From the NCBI GenBank assembly GCA_030247855.1, contig JAPDRN010000173.1, positions 1-63,903 on the forward strand: a DNA stretch of 63,903 nt, read 5' to 3'. The translations under genes and the position numbers were made by a program. This document shows positions 11,301 to 20,664 of this stretch, one piece after another (the first letter of the stretch is position 1; each line of letters starts with the position of its first letter). The notes below the pieces were generated by a model, which saw only the letters and a program-made list of their open reading frames with translations, searched no databases and was not told the origin of the DNA. This DNA comes from Knufia peltigerae (taxonomy: Eukaryota; Ascomycota; Eurotiomycetes; Chaetothyriales; Trichomeriaceae).

Positions 11301-12703
11301 TTATCGAAGATTTGACCGCAGGTTCGGCAATGATGTTTGCGACGGAACGTCGTGAATGGTTCACCACAATGGAAGCAATCCTTGGCGTTCTCATCTCGCA
11401 TCCAGAACTCCTTGCTTAGAAGCTTACTCCTCAACCGGTTGACAGGCCGTGCCTGAGAAGCGCGTGGGCCATCGTCCAGCTCGGTACCTAGAGAGTCATC
11501 GCGATTTGAACGTGACATCCCTGTTAGAACTGTGGAATCTGACGATGACGTCCGGGAAGCGCGGAACCCTGGTAATTTGGATTGGCTGATTCGGGGCGCA
11601 AGTCTTTCAGAGGGCCTGGAGTCTGAAGTGATTGAAAGAGGCGATTTAAGGACCGGAGTCTCAGCTTGTTTCCCCTGTGGCCCTGGGTGGCTCTTGCCAG
11701 GATGAACGGCATTTTCAGCAAGCAGGTCTAACGGATTGCTGTGGTGTTTCTGGGATGATGCAGTCTCCTGTCTCGATGGTACTCTGGCAACAGACCCATC
11801 TACAATGGGTGTGGACTGTTGAGAATTGGCCAATGCGTCTGGATGGCTCGTATGGCTCTGCGTGGACGCCGACGACAGCCCACGCTCATGCGACACAGTC
11901 AATTTAGAGTTAGGTCTTTGTGATGCTGATAGTCGAGGCGAGGTAACGTGGCGATTACTCCGATCCGTTGCGGTATTCTCAGTATTAGGCTTGGAAAAAA
12001 CTCTCCGGAGACTGTCACTATCGATAGGAGCTGTCAGGTTTCGATCCGCTTTGGGCGACTCGAGCTCGAAACCTGAACCATTTCTTGAGTGACCTCCTGC
12101 ACCGACAGCATGGATATTGACACTCGTGACAGAAGGATCGGCCAGGTGGGCCGAAGGCTGGGGATGGCCAGTGGGTGATCTGATCGAAGGAGTCGATGGT
12201 AGAGACACCTTGGATACACTTGTCGCCTTAGAGGACATCTTGAACGCATAGGGAGCCTGCTCAACGGGAAAGGGAGAGTCGAAGGCATGGAGCCTGGGCG
12301 ACTGCGCCTTGGATGTCAGCCCCGAGCTGGGTTTAGAGGCGGCCATATCGTCCGGTAGGACCAATGCACCATGCTCTTCATGGCGCTCTTCGATCTCTTT
12401 CGCGACGCCCACACTAGCCTTGAGTTTGTTGTAGAGCCCTGATATCCCGCCTTGTATCTCGCCGGCCAACGACTTGTTTTCTTGGTACGAGGCGGCCGCA
12501 GGAGGATCTGTATACTCGTTGAAGACCGTCAGATTGATCGACTGGGAGGCTGCGGTATGGATGGTATTGAGGGCATGGTTGAGGGCGTCTTGATCTAACT
12601 CATTAGACAAGGAAGATCTGGAGTCCCTCCGGCCTCTTCTTCCAAGGGGAAGAAACATGGAGGAGGCCGAGGGACTAGGATTGTCTTGAGTAGAGGAGGG
12701 CAT
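5330..12703 (-). CDS. fab1: 1-phosphatidylinositol-3-phosphate 5-kinase Fab1/PIKfyve
   Basis: Lipid kinase making PI(3,5)P2 from PI3P on the vacuole/endosome membrane, controlling vacuole size and retrograde traffic. Intronless, 2457 residues, the usual size for the family. Domains in order: a long Ser-rich N-terminus; a FYVE zinc finger at about 430-495 (WMRDENAKDCFHC, then RRKHHCRTCG), which binds PI3P; a CCT/TCP-1-like chaperonin domain around 800-1150; a low-complexity middle; and a C-terminal PIP5K-type kinase (about 2145-2420) with FDLKGS, MDYSLMVAID and GIIDCIRTYTWDKKLE. The last motif has Cys after IID, where I expect an aromatic residue. Start is the ATG at 12701-12703. It is divergent from the TPP1-like gene across 450 bases. 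Confidence 0.97.
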   Translation of the reverse strand: MPSSTQDNPSPSASSMFLPLGRRGRRDSRSSLSNELDQDALNHALNTIHTAASQSINLTVFNEYTDPPAAASYQENKSLAGEIQGGISGLYNKLKASVGVAKEIEERHEEHGALVLPDDMAASKPSSGLTSKAQSPRLHAFDSPFPVEQAPYAFKMSSKATSVSKVSLPSTPSIRSPTGHPQPSAHLADPSVTSVNIHAVGAGGHSRNGSGFELESPKADRNLTAPIDSDSLRRVFSKPNTENTATDRSNRHVTSPRLSASQRPNSKLTVSHERGLSSASTQSHTSHPDALANSQQSTPIVDGSVARVPSRQETASSQKHHSNPLDLLAENAVHPGKSHPGPQGKQAETPVLKSPLSITSDSRPSERLAPRISQSKLPGFRASRTSSSDSTVLTGMSRSNRDDSLGTELDDGPRASQARPVNRLRSKLLSKEFWMRDENAKDCFHCGEPFTTFRRKHHCRTCGQIFDNKCTVVISGSHFGANSAVRVCKPCESIITSHDDDSSDYSVEDLSLIDAGVRPRTPEPDFLNRHLARSDDDNASLASQSLEQMSKTPTMSFPLRRAFEGANRSSAVLEFDTTDRPLPRPSSSRSLKPSHSIGHGHKRHHSKHQHIRNFKAYHEDRAPFQRRAAEEVLKEGKSSAFHRDSIIDPDLAQYLSDDPSSEDEPSINEAIGADKLSSSGPGNDRTAIGGLLAAVRKGRSRIGDRSIAGLLSLGKDNDDVSVISSRNVESLRGSRKRNLSVSSSIHQRTPRTTRERLQIIIPTQDEVQDSAAEGSSIYRGRSRMIRSASMRGVAAPAMELNRASIQHVHKLLQQLLKDADVPKVSSWEDALIPILLKATDDVDPDVQGGDDIDIRNYVKLKKIPGGKPGDTAYISGLVFTKNVALKSMARSHSNPKILIITFALEYARHEQHFLSLDPVIRQEREYLNNLVGRIAALKPDVLLAQRNISGLALELLEKAKITTIFNVKSSVLEAVSRCTRARVMHSMDKLTSQVDPFGRCDSFEVKTFVAEGRKKTYVYLSGCPPALGCTIALRGADRQTLTKIKHVTEFMVYVVYNLKLETCLMRDEWALIPSAPTVQGADRGLGSANMTCKAPSVSNEATQPTKIRDGGTANVDGLPKPEAEISSTDVISSEKDTTPVTATRMDTADSVHIPDDIPVPTFYEDLVLKHETRILSASPFVKFSQPYLLMRARELERRVVYLKRLRDQDLSAEQAMEDKGKSAKFTLLQPEMVHRPLAGASKKVREIIHAVHDAEYDKALYNYETQKKQWETYLSGNRNLFDPFAHQNIVVLFSLVSTETSVPCSGPDLLAFSFYNEHETEAEFEADCTLGQYVEDLCYRANEACQSEACEKKMHEHHRQYVHGEAQVTVFVQQYPSKMRGFQDVILMWSQCKVCGVETTVTPMSPSTWKYSFGKYLELSFWSADLHARAGICPHDLHRDHLRYFGYKDFALRVHYDPIDLLEIIVPRMRITWKVDNDLIFRNEVYTRLEQRITRFMVSVKLRLKNINVDAVLPEAAEACRAEIEKLTKRATEEHASLIKKLQESYTNSRYWETIPLNSIVRESQEKVSEWDTVFSDFERDFFPSEKDIRRLATLQLKKIFLDRDISVTSLTTQDEGVTTPPMEERIDEKEELEEQRPNMLELRRGSKLSPEKTQNVLQSVLDEHSNHASTEDESLLSPATTQTDVQNLPSVLDGPRNIEDVKHLDLAIVLPGHRETMSAAAAEDSMTNGQPEVFVSEISPTPSRSTDAPGTLLTSPKTQAVDMPVLTEDGTPSSSVRRTADGKAASPKLSRAHSQPAGVITLRQTAGQPPTSTLSAINAMNGFGSTKNSPSLSAISPDSSLLIPDKKLSERLGLSQLKKNTFSKGHSLIPRAIKERKESRVSNLAKHFEQLSREFERERIRERKLRAARNRQSRIYPLAVSKPIVEVYKDVDEAVEERGDSDDVFGMDEAPDQDQKSANTAQGMAQIDVAQREARPFLPTAPPDSMENEVDAQVSSHAPSENEDRSDAEEVSEEIYLPDSPEDLLRMSQEDMDLKELPKHERTSLMKMLTNFWAERSASGWTPLEYPLGASDHIFADCDIIVREDEPSSIIAFALDSQDYKTMLQDLQNRPVRDSVHYMGGHDHSDALQADVMHSLLRKTGTHLKYQFQEGPAKMLCKIFFAEQFDAVRRKCGVADRIIESLSRCAKWDSKGGKTKSLFLKTLDDRFVLKSLSPIETQSFLKFAPNYFQIMSEAFFHELPSVIAKMLGFYQIIIKNPVTGLEYNWFLLVMENLFYDRIPTRIFDLKGSMRNRKINATGEKNEVLLDENMVEFIYESPLFTREHSKKLLRSSVHNDTLFLARQNVMDYSLMVAIDEVRKELVVGIIDCIRTYTWDKKLESWIKDRGFARGGKNRPTVTSPKEYKRRFREAMNRYVLEAPNCWHQFKPVRVERRMLRIEGGAGDKDGDVGENEIQILS

Positions 12704-13153
12704 GATGCATCAATCTGGCGGCCTCTCGGCCACAGAGTGTCTGTGATAACGTCGGATAGGCTTCATGCTCGATGTCGCATAGTGATAGCATCGAGGACGA
12801 CCAAAGGTTGATGTCTCACGGGGGACAAAGAGACTGTGATTTGACAGGCTTCAAGACACATTGTTGGCACAGACACTTGGGCGGCGACAATGATGGATGG
12901 CACGTATTGGAGATCTCGGCTAGAATGCTCAACGTCATCCTTGGCAGCCCGTCGCGTCTCCGGAATAATAATTTCTCCAGACGCGACTTTGCGCAGCCCA
13001 CCTGCCTTCAGAGATACCCCAAACTCACGTTCATAACTCTCACGGACATACTCAAACGAATCTTACGATACTCTCAGACCTTTTCGTTCGGCCTTGGCTC
13101 CTGTGTAAATCTGCAGAAGTGTCACGGCTAACACTCATGAAGAGCGGCACCAG
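12704..13153. promoter_or_regulatory. bidirectional promoter, fab1 / TPP1-like gene
   Basis: 450 bases between two divergent start codons, so it must drive both genes or hold two back-to-back promoters. No gene is visible. Confidence 0.5.
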
Positions 13154-16100
13154 ATGGCTAGCCACGAAGCGTGGCTGGGTCCTTTCGTTGCCGATGGCCT
13201 AGCCGAGTACCTGCGCTTCCTTCAGACTGGTCAGCCTATGGTTGAGTATTTTATGCATCAAGGGAGCGACAGATACGCTATATACTGTCAAAGGCATGGC
13301 TCATATGTCCGCTCACTTTGCACGATAGAGGTAGTTTCCTCGGGGACTGGTGGACAGAGTTGCTAATTGGAATGCAGACTCCCCAGACGACCCCAGTCCA
13401 AGTGACTGACGGGAAACACTGTCTGCCAGCAGTGTTCAGGAAGGCTACCCAAGAAGGCCTTGAGCGTTCTGGAGTCAAGCCAGCCCACCTCACCCGCTCG
13501 AAGGTCAACCTTCAAGTCACCGACCCGACCCTGATCATTGATTGTAACTATGACACCCCACAACTGCGCTTGAGCATTTCAACGTGCGAAGCCGTGGAAA
13601 ATGAATGCGCCAAAGCAATTGATCAATTCGACAGTCTGCCACTGGAAACATTGCCGGACGTACAACAGAAGATGCTGGAATTGACACAATGGTGCGCACG
13701 GAATCGCAAAAATAATCCACCCAAAGGCAGTCCTAGTGGATCGATCCGATCGCAGGCTCCTCTCAGTCCAGGTAATGCTTCCGACGCTGATGACGATGTC
13801 TCCCAGTTGCCATTCTTAACTCAGATTAACGATGTCACTTGGGATCAGCAGCCTCAGAGGTTGTCCCCCTCAGCGATTCATAAAGAGACTGTCACTACGG
13901 GGTTGATGCACAATGAACGCACAAATGGTGCAACGCAGACTACCATCAAAGATACTAGGCTCCACCAAGGCGATGCAGCCACTGGCCAGGACGAGGAAGA
14001 TCTCACGACAAACTTTGTAACACAGCCTGTCGTCCATGGTCTCACCATCAATTCGCAGCCGGCGGAAAACCACATCGCTCCAGCCGATGGCGACCTTAGC
14101 ACCAAAGCCTTGGATGGGAAGCAAGGCGTACATGGTCGAGAGAGTGCGCAGGATGAACTTGGACCGAGTTACCTTGAAGCCGCAAAAGAACGAGAACAGA
14201 TAATTGGTGCGGCCCAGCAGCCAGACCCTATGCTCGCGCCCGAGTCAAAAGAGAGGCCCTCGCAACTGCCAACGTCACTAGTGCGTCATTTCAGACGGTG
14301 GAGAGAAGAGGCCCGGTCGGGTCGCTACATCCCTAGATATCTGCAGAAAATCCCCAAGGACCAAGAAGCCTTACTCGAGTCTGATGACAGCTGGCAACCA
14401 CCTCTTGTGGGACGTACCGTCATTCCAGGCCAAATTCCTATACATCTTAATGAACAACTCATGATTCTCACAGACCAAAAGGATTCACAAGTTGAAAAGC
14501 AATTACCTATCAATGAGCCTATTTCGGCTTGTCAGAAGTCCATAACCCCAGACAACCACCACAAAAAGACACTCCAAGAGCGTAGGCTCGTCAATGCTGC
14601 AAGTGATTCTGAGGAATCAGATGTGTCTGCTGCATCATGGTCACCGAGCCCACCAACACAAGATCGCCGTCGCCAAGTACTACCTGCAGACAGTCCTTTG
14701 CCGAGTGCACGAAAAAGGAGAAATTTCAATGTGAAGTCGGCAGATATAGACATCGAGGCGCCTCCACGGACACGGTCCGTTTCATCGACCCACGGTAACG
14801 ACAATCAGCCGCTCCTTTCCCAGTCAACATCTCAGATCAGCCGGCTTCCGGTTATCCCACACAGCGACCTAGTCACCAATCGTGCTGTTTCAGAGGTGGA
14901 CCAAGGAGTACGCCGCGTGCCTATCCAATCTCTAGGTGAACCAACTACTTCCAAACCTATAGCTCCAGATACATTAGAGGGTATAAGTCCGGCTGCCATC
15001 AGTGGATCTTTCGCAGGCCCGAAAAAAGCAACAAGTCCATCGAAGAGAAATATCCAGGTCGAGAGGACTCCCTACATTTTGAAGCGTCCTCTACCTCACC
15101 TTGTGAAGACTGCCTTCAACGGTACGGATATTACCGATGAATCTGGCCTAGCATCATCTGGCTGTGTTCCTTGCTCGTACGATGAACGCAATTGTGCATT
15201 ACTGCCTGCAGTGCAAGCTAGCTCAGATGTACCTTCCATTGAAAGTTGCACAGTTCCTCAAACCGACACGTTACAGCCCAATCACGCTAGCTCTGGTGAT
15301 CCTGCAAGTGGGCATAGACATTTGATCCCTAATGAGAATGTTCAGCAATTGAAGAGTGCGCCACAGACCAACGAGAACAAGGATGACAAAGGTCCGCGTG
15401 TGAATGCGGCTGAAGACGAAATAGGCATATTGTCTCGGAGTGTTGACTCAGCACGACTAGACAGCACTTCGGACCGGTCTCGACGCGCAGACTCTAGCCC
15501 ATCTCGAAATGACCATAGGGTCGAAGCAAAAAGTCAAACCGCGGGGTCTGGTTCCGAGACTGCTCAAGGTGACCCAGCAGTACAGGTGATTTTGGATGCG
15601 TTGACCTCACACGACCAGTCAATTGAGGTTATCGGCGATGCGGATAATACCAGGACAGGCCCAACGAAGTATACCGCACCGGTTGCAGCAAACAGTTCTG
15701 ATCCTGCATATGTGGCTGAGCTTGGACATCATTGCCGAACGGCACTGAAATCTATAAGCAAGCAGCCTTCGCTATCGAGGAAGTCTACTTCGTCCGCGAA
15801 GGACGCCACAAGCAGCGTCGGAAAGCTTCCTAGTGCTCCAACAGGGGATGGGAGCCCGAGCTTACGTACATCGGCTCCATCTCCACGACAATTGTCTACT
15901 CCAGTTACTCATTCATCAGCATATGGTAACGTTGAGGATCCTTTCAAGTTGCAGTCGAACGATTCTCCATCTCAGGTGCCGACTACTCTGGTCATCCATC
16001 TTCACCTTGTCTTTAGGAGATATCAAAATGCTTATACGGATTACTGTGGGGACTTCACGGCATTTGAGAACGCATGCCGTTTGCTCAGTAAGTTCTGGGT

Positions 16101-17031
16101 GATGGGAAAAGGATTGCATTCCTACCTCTACGATGATGCGATATATCATCACCACCATGGATTTCGGCGGTATCTTCTGGACGAAGCGGCCGAGGAAGAG
16201 ACCCGGATCATGACGTTTGATGAGTATTATCTCCAACGGGTTGACGAGCCCACTCATACCAAACGTATCGTGACCAAGGCAATGATTGAGACATTGATCA
16301 GACCTCGACGACTGGACGCCTATGGTCAAGGGAAATCGCCACGACGCACCTCTGATGCTGCAACATCCCCATTCCCCAATGCAACAGAGACCGTGTCGGT
16401 CCTGCCGCAACCTATCATCCTCCCTGAAGCACCTATACTAGACGCACACGACCGGCACTACGTATCGCAATCAGGTAGCGCCGTTGCACAATGGCGTCGG
16501 GAGGTTTCTAGATTACCCTCTCCCGAGCTGGGCACTCCTCATGTCAATCGAAATCAAACGGAGATCTCATCGCCGGAGATAACAAATAGCGAGATTGGAT
16601 GCTGTCTGCCTCTGGCTACAGAGACCGACCGCCCAGCGCAACAGCCCTTTTCTACCATGTCCTTGCAACACCCGAAAGACATTGAAATGTCGAAAAAGAG
16701 AAAGAGGCAGCCCACGTTCAGAACTACAGTTCCAATCCCGCTGGAGACGGAAGCGTCTATTACGCCTAAGCGGATCAAATACTCCAAGCCTTCCGCAAGT
16801 CCTTTTGTGAAGCCGTCGCACCCTGCTTCTTCCATAGTATCGACTCTGCAAATGACACCTGCGCAAAAGGCCAAAAGATGGTGGGTCGATTCTAATACAC
16901 CGTTCAAAATATTTGAGCGGCAATATTCCTCTTTATCCCAAGCAACGCTGACCGGCAAGAAGGGCAAGATTGCAACGACGTATCAGTCTGGGGACTTGAA
17001 AGAGATCGACATATTCTCTTGGAGAGCTTGA
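13154..17031 (+). CDS. large protein with TPP1/Est3-like N-terminal domain (candidate shelterin subunit)
   Basis: Two exons, 13154-13330 (exactly 59 codons) and 13378-17031, joined by a 47 nt GT-AG intron with a GCTAAT branch site, give 1276 residues. The N-terminus opens with MASHEAWLGPFVADGL. After the junction comes a VQVTDGKHCLPAVF strand followed by LTRSKVNLQV. This order (WL-P-xx-L helix, DG/DS turn, short beta strands, residues 1 to about 130) resembles the fungal TPP1/Est3 OB-fold family (Tpz1-like). That would place it at telomeres, linking the single-strand binder to telomerase. Residues 150-920 are Ser/Thr-rich and disordered. A compact domain follows near 925-1045 (LVFRRYQNAY, YHHHHGFRRYLLDE). 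The end has a basic patch (KKRKRQ) and the motif KRWWVDSNTPFKIFERQY. Gene call is strong; the telomere role is inference. Confidence 0.6.
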
Positions 17032-17204
17032 AGCTGCATTTGGGACAGTCAATAGGGCATGATCAGTTCCCGGGGGCAATGTATTGAATCAAATACACAA
17101 ATAGGTTCCATTTTTGAAACGACTATATCGCAGTTACAATGAATATCTAGTGCGAGACTTGACCTTGCAATTTGGGAAAACGAACTAGCTTTGAAAACCT
17201 GTAT

Positions 17205-17693
17205 TTACTGTGCCAATGTCAGGGCTTGCATTGCGCCGACGACAGCTGTAAGCAAGCCAGTCGGTTTGTCCCCGTGTTTGAAATACCATGCACTGCTCGC
17301 CCAGTACAGCGCAATCAAGATGCCAGCGATGGCCCGCTCAACTGTAGTCCAGGTTGAGGGGTCACGTTGCGACATTTGATACGTGTGTAGTCCTTGATTA
17401 TCGCGTCAATATTATGAAAATGATTATCCCGTCTTCGCCTCCTGCTCACATACCTGCAATAGTGAACAATATGGAACCTTGGTACCAACCGACCCGGGCG
17501 TAGGCGAAGAGAAGTCTGGGGAGGGTAGACCATTGAGCCCGAGAGAAAATGTCCAAACCAAAAGCCTAGCCTCCCCGTGGAAAATCAGCACCGGTCGCCT
17601 CTGTAGCGAGAAAAGAAAAGAGTATGCACGTACGGTGTGCCCGATGGCGACTCCAACGTGCGCGATGGACGTTACGAGGGCGATGCGGGACAT
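17205..17693 (-). CDS. small predicted four-segment membrane protein
   Basis: Three exons on the minus strand: 17634-17693, 17454-17565 and 17205-17392. The junctions are GT-AG and in phase (0 and 1) and give 119 residues. It starts MSRIALVTSIAHVGVAIGHT. Four hydrophobic stretches lie at about residues 2-20, 35-58, 71-90 and 97-118, with the motif ARVGWYQGS in the second. I recall similar small membrane proteins in other Eurotiomycetes but know no function. An in-frame ATG upstream would add a polar leader; I chose the internal ATG because the hydrophobic helix begins there. The exons are too short to stand out as open frames. The 3' end lies 170 bases from the end of the TPP1-like gene (convergent). 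Confidence 0.7.
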
Positions 17694-18096
17694 GGCTATT
17701 CTTTTATGGATGGTTTTTTTTGTTTGCTTGGAGTTGTAAGTAGTGGAAGAGGACAAGATTTTCTAAGTGTATGTTGTCCGTCCTCCGATTAGATACAAGA
17801 CGTTGTATTTGTGTTCGACCATCCAATGCCGAGGTCGTCGACTTTGGGTAAAGGGATAAAAGGTTTCTCCGAGTTCCGTTTGCTCCACTTTCCTACGCAC
17901 GAATAGCTGGAACAAGCACGACTCTTGGGACATTAAGACATCATACCTAGTAAGAGACAGGTATTTTCATTGTTGGCAAGTTACAGTACATTTGGGCAAA
18001 AAAGACATTCTAGATCTGTTGGACGTCCCAAAAGTATACGAGCACTTCCCCGAGTCCTAGCGGATCAAGCAGGTCCAAATACCAGCAAGCCCGTCC
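17694..18096. other. intergenic
   Basis: About 400 bases between the small membrane-protein gene and the first secreted protein gene. No gene or repeat is visible. Confidence 0.5.
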
Positions 18097-18465
18097 TCAG
18101 ATAGCAAAAGACCCAGCAGCATTGGCGGTGTACCCGGTGTCCAAGTCATGACATCCTGTCCCAATCAAAAAGTTTGCATTTCCTGAGCCAGTCCCGTCGG
18201 CGAAATAAGCGCCACCGATGGTCGAGCCTCCGCAGTTGTTCGCGACGTGGAACCGTGCCTTTTGGCCAGACGAGCCATAGGCCTTGACCTCGAACGATCC
18301 GAAACCGCCCATCCAGGTGGCACACGTGTTGTCCCAGACGTTGACCTCCCTCCCGTTTTGTGTACAGTCATGGTCGTCGTAGACCTGCACGACGTACGCC
18401 GAACCGAGAGTGCTCGTGAGGCCGAGGCTCAGGAGTGCGAGGTTCTGGAGCGAGGTGAAATGCAT
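18097..18465 (-). CDS. small secreted cysteine protein, paralogue A
   Basis: Intronless, 122 residues. A signal peptide (MHFTSLQNLALLSLGLTSTLGS, cleavage near residue 22) precedes a mature domain of about 100 residues. Four cysteines occur, in the contexts HDC, DNTC, ANNC and GTGC. It shares the skeleton VNVWDNTCATW...FGSF...ANNCGG...NAAGSF with the gene at 20308-20664, so the two are paralogues. Alternating strands with Tyr/Gly corners suggest a compact beta fold, perhaps crystallin-like, but this is a guess. Likely an extracellular small secreted protein; function unknown. An ATATAAAG box (minus strand, 18627-18634) lies about 160 nt before the start. Confidence 0.8.
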   Translation of the reverse strand: MHFTSLQNLALLSLGLTSTLGSAYVVQVYDDHDCTQNGREVNVWDNTCATWMGGFGSFEVKAYGSSGQKARFHVANNCGGSTIGGAYFADGTGSGNANFLIGTGCHDLDTGYTANAAGSFAI

Positions 18466-18626
18466 GACGTCGAATGTTTCAAAGGTTGAGTGGTTATGGT
18501 TCTGTGAGGGTGATTTGATGTAAATTTGCCTTTTGCAGAATTTTGGTATTTTGTTTTAACAAGTCCCGAGAGCCTGCAAAAAGATTCGCTGCTTATATTG
18601 TTTCGAGGAAGAGAAAGGCCTTCTTG

Positions 18627-18634
18627 CTTTATAT
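18627..18634 (-). promoter_or_regulatory. TATA box of secreted paralogue A
   Basis: ATATAAAG on the minus strand about 160 nt upstream of the ATG. It matches in sequence and spacing the TATA box of the paralogue at 20133-20141. Confidence 0.5.
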
Positions 18635-20132
18635 TCACTTTACTACCAGTCTCAAGGCAAGCAGCTCGTCTTCCCCGAATGGCGAATGTGGTCTCGGAAT
18701 CTGGCACCGTCACAATGTTTCCCAGTTCAGTCTTTCCACCTCAGAAGAAATTGCGGCGACCCAAAGCTTACAGTGGAGTAATGTTTTGAGCATCAGGGAT
18801 TGACGTCGTCCCGCTTCTAATCCTGGCAAACAAATCGATCAATTTCAGCCCGTCATCGACAAAGGATGTACAAGAGAATATACAAAGCAGGCAGCATTAT
18901 TACAACGTCCTGTGACCAAGAGAGGATGGCGAAGTAGGAAAGTGGATATACGTAAGACCCCACAGTTTAAGACCTCTTGCAAAGGATGACTGACATCTCG
19001 ATGGATCATTAAGGGGGGCTATGTATACCTATCTCGTGTATACTGAGTAGTTGTGCACAGCATCTTGGTCCACCTCGATGCACACTGCAATTTCCACCTG
19101 GTGCTGAGCAGCACGGCCTTAGATCTTACACCACGTACGTAACCTTGCTTGTCGCCAGTGATCGAACGATCGTCCTTTTCCGACCACATCTACGAGCACG
19201 ACAGGCGATCTTGCTGACTTGTCTATATACCCTCTTTAATGTTAAGGCGGACAATCACTGTTCAAACAGTAAAAACCTTGGCAAGGCTCCGCAGGCACAA
19301 CGCTCGAAGGAGCGAGGTTACGACGCAGGACCAGGACAGGCTTCGAGCGTTGTCTTCGAGTTAGGCTTAGGAGGAGGTCTATGATCGAGTTAGACTCCTT
19401 TTCTATTCATTTTCTCATTATTCTATTGTTCTTCGCACATGTTAAATCACGAACGACTCGCATTCACATGTCAAGGATCGTTAACCTTCAAGACACTTCG
19501 TCACCCATCTACTGTAACGAGTATCGGCCGTATCAAAGGCGGAAGTCCCAGGCTACGTCGTTCCCACACCACGAATCTCAAGTATGGCCAAGACCCGGAA
19601 GCAGGCGGGCGGATCAGGCCTCCCTTTACTCCGTACCGCGGGCGGAATGTACGGTGGAGCGCGGTCAGCACCGGTCTTGGCATTACATATTGTTCTTCGA
19701 TACATTACCCGTATTTAGCAATGGAGATGTGTGTCTCACTTTCTTTCTGATCGACAGGATTACCGTCATCGGAGAGCTGGTGTCTTACTGGCCTCAATCA
19801 GTTCCGGTCTTGGTGTTGTGTGCATCACTGCCACAAAGTATCGATACCCAATGGTCCACAGCCCCTTGGGAACGTGGACCTTTTCAGAGATTACTGATTG
19901 ACTGTTCGTGCTCGCCCATGATACCGAGAAGACGTATTCGCAGGCATCATGAGAGCCGGAATACGTCTGGGGCGAGATCGCCGCCGCAGTCGCCAGATGA
20001 GGGAACTATTGTCGGCGTATCCAGTGGTGGCGAGCACCCAGTGAGACCCGAGTGACTCGATGCACGAAGAACGCACGAACGAACGAAAGAAGAAAGAAAG
20101 AACGAGCGAACAAACCATGCGGCCTCAAAAGG

Positions 20133-20141
20133 TATATAAAG
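20133..20141 (+). promoter_or_regulatory. TATA box of secreted paralogue B
   Basis: TATATAAAG, about 167 nt upstream of the ATG at 20308 and just downstream of a GAAC-rich purine tract. A clean consensus TATA suggests a highly inducible promoter. Confidence 0.6.
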
Positions 20142-20307
20142 GGAGAAGGACTCCCCGTTCAACAAGGTCAACCTCAACCACAACATCAAAGACAACCACA
20201 ACACGACTAAAACATCACTTTCGAAGCACATCTTTTTTTCAAACCTCAATCATTATCTAAATATCCAAACACCTTCTCGACCCGCCGCCGAAAAAAGAAG
20301 GAACAAA

Positions 20308-20664
20308 ATGCGTTTTTCCACAGTCCGGACCCTCGCCCTGTTGGGCCTCGGTCTTTCGTCCGCTTCTTCGGCGTACGTCATCCACGGGTACAGCAACAAC
20401 GACTGTGGTGGTGACGGCACCGAGATCAACGTCTGGGACAACACCTGCGCCACCTGGTTCCCCGCCTTTGGCTCCTTCAAGGTCGTTGCGTACGGCAGCG
20501 GCGGCCAGATCGTCCGCTTCCACACCGCCAACAACTGCGGCGGTCCGATCCTGGTGGGCAACTGGTACGCGGACGGCAGCGACGGCGATTTCCAGGTCAG
20601 TGACACCTGCCATAACTTGGGCGAGGGACACAACGCGAACGCCGCCGGTTCTTTCGCGGTCTAA
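20308..20664 (+). CDS. small secreted cysteine protein, paralogue B
   Basis: Intronless, 118 residues, with a signal peptide (MRFSTVRTLALLGLGLSSAS, then SAYV). The mature part aligns along its whole length with the protein coded at 18097-18465: INVWDNTCATW, FGSFKVVAYG, TANNCGG and the ending NAAGSFAV versus NAAGSFAI. The four cysteines are in the same places. The coding sequence is GC-rich in third positions, suggesting good expression. Family function is not known to me. The head-to-head arrangement suggests an inverted local duplication. Confidence 0.85.
   Translation: MRFSTVRTLALLGLGLSSASSAYVIHGYSNNDCGGDGTEINVWDNTCATWFPAFGSFKVVAYGSGGQIVRFHTANNCGGPILVGNWYADGSDGDFQVSDTCHNLGEGHNANAAGSFAV

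Larger units (their letters stand above)
18466..20307. promoter_or_regulatory. 1.8 kb intergenic region between divergent secreted paralogues
   Basis: Longest gap of the window. TATA-like boxes sit near both ends. A purine-rich GAAC/GAAA run lies around 20065-20115, just before the right-hand TATA box. An open frame at 19381-20055 (224 codons) has no family features and no orderly composition, so I do not call it a gene. No transposon ends were seen. Confidence 0.5.

Noticed and set aside
5373..12288. Many plus-strand open frames across fab1
   Set aside because: All are antisense shadows of the 2457-residue intact kinase frame.
19381..20055. 224-codon plus-strand open frame between the secreted paralogues
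   Set aside because: Begins with ATG but has no domain, no orderly composition and lies in the promoter of paralogue B; likely chance.
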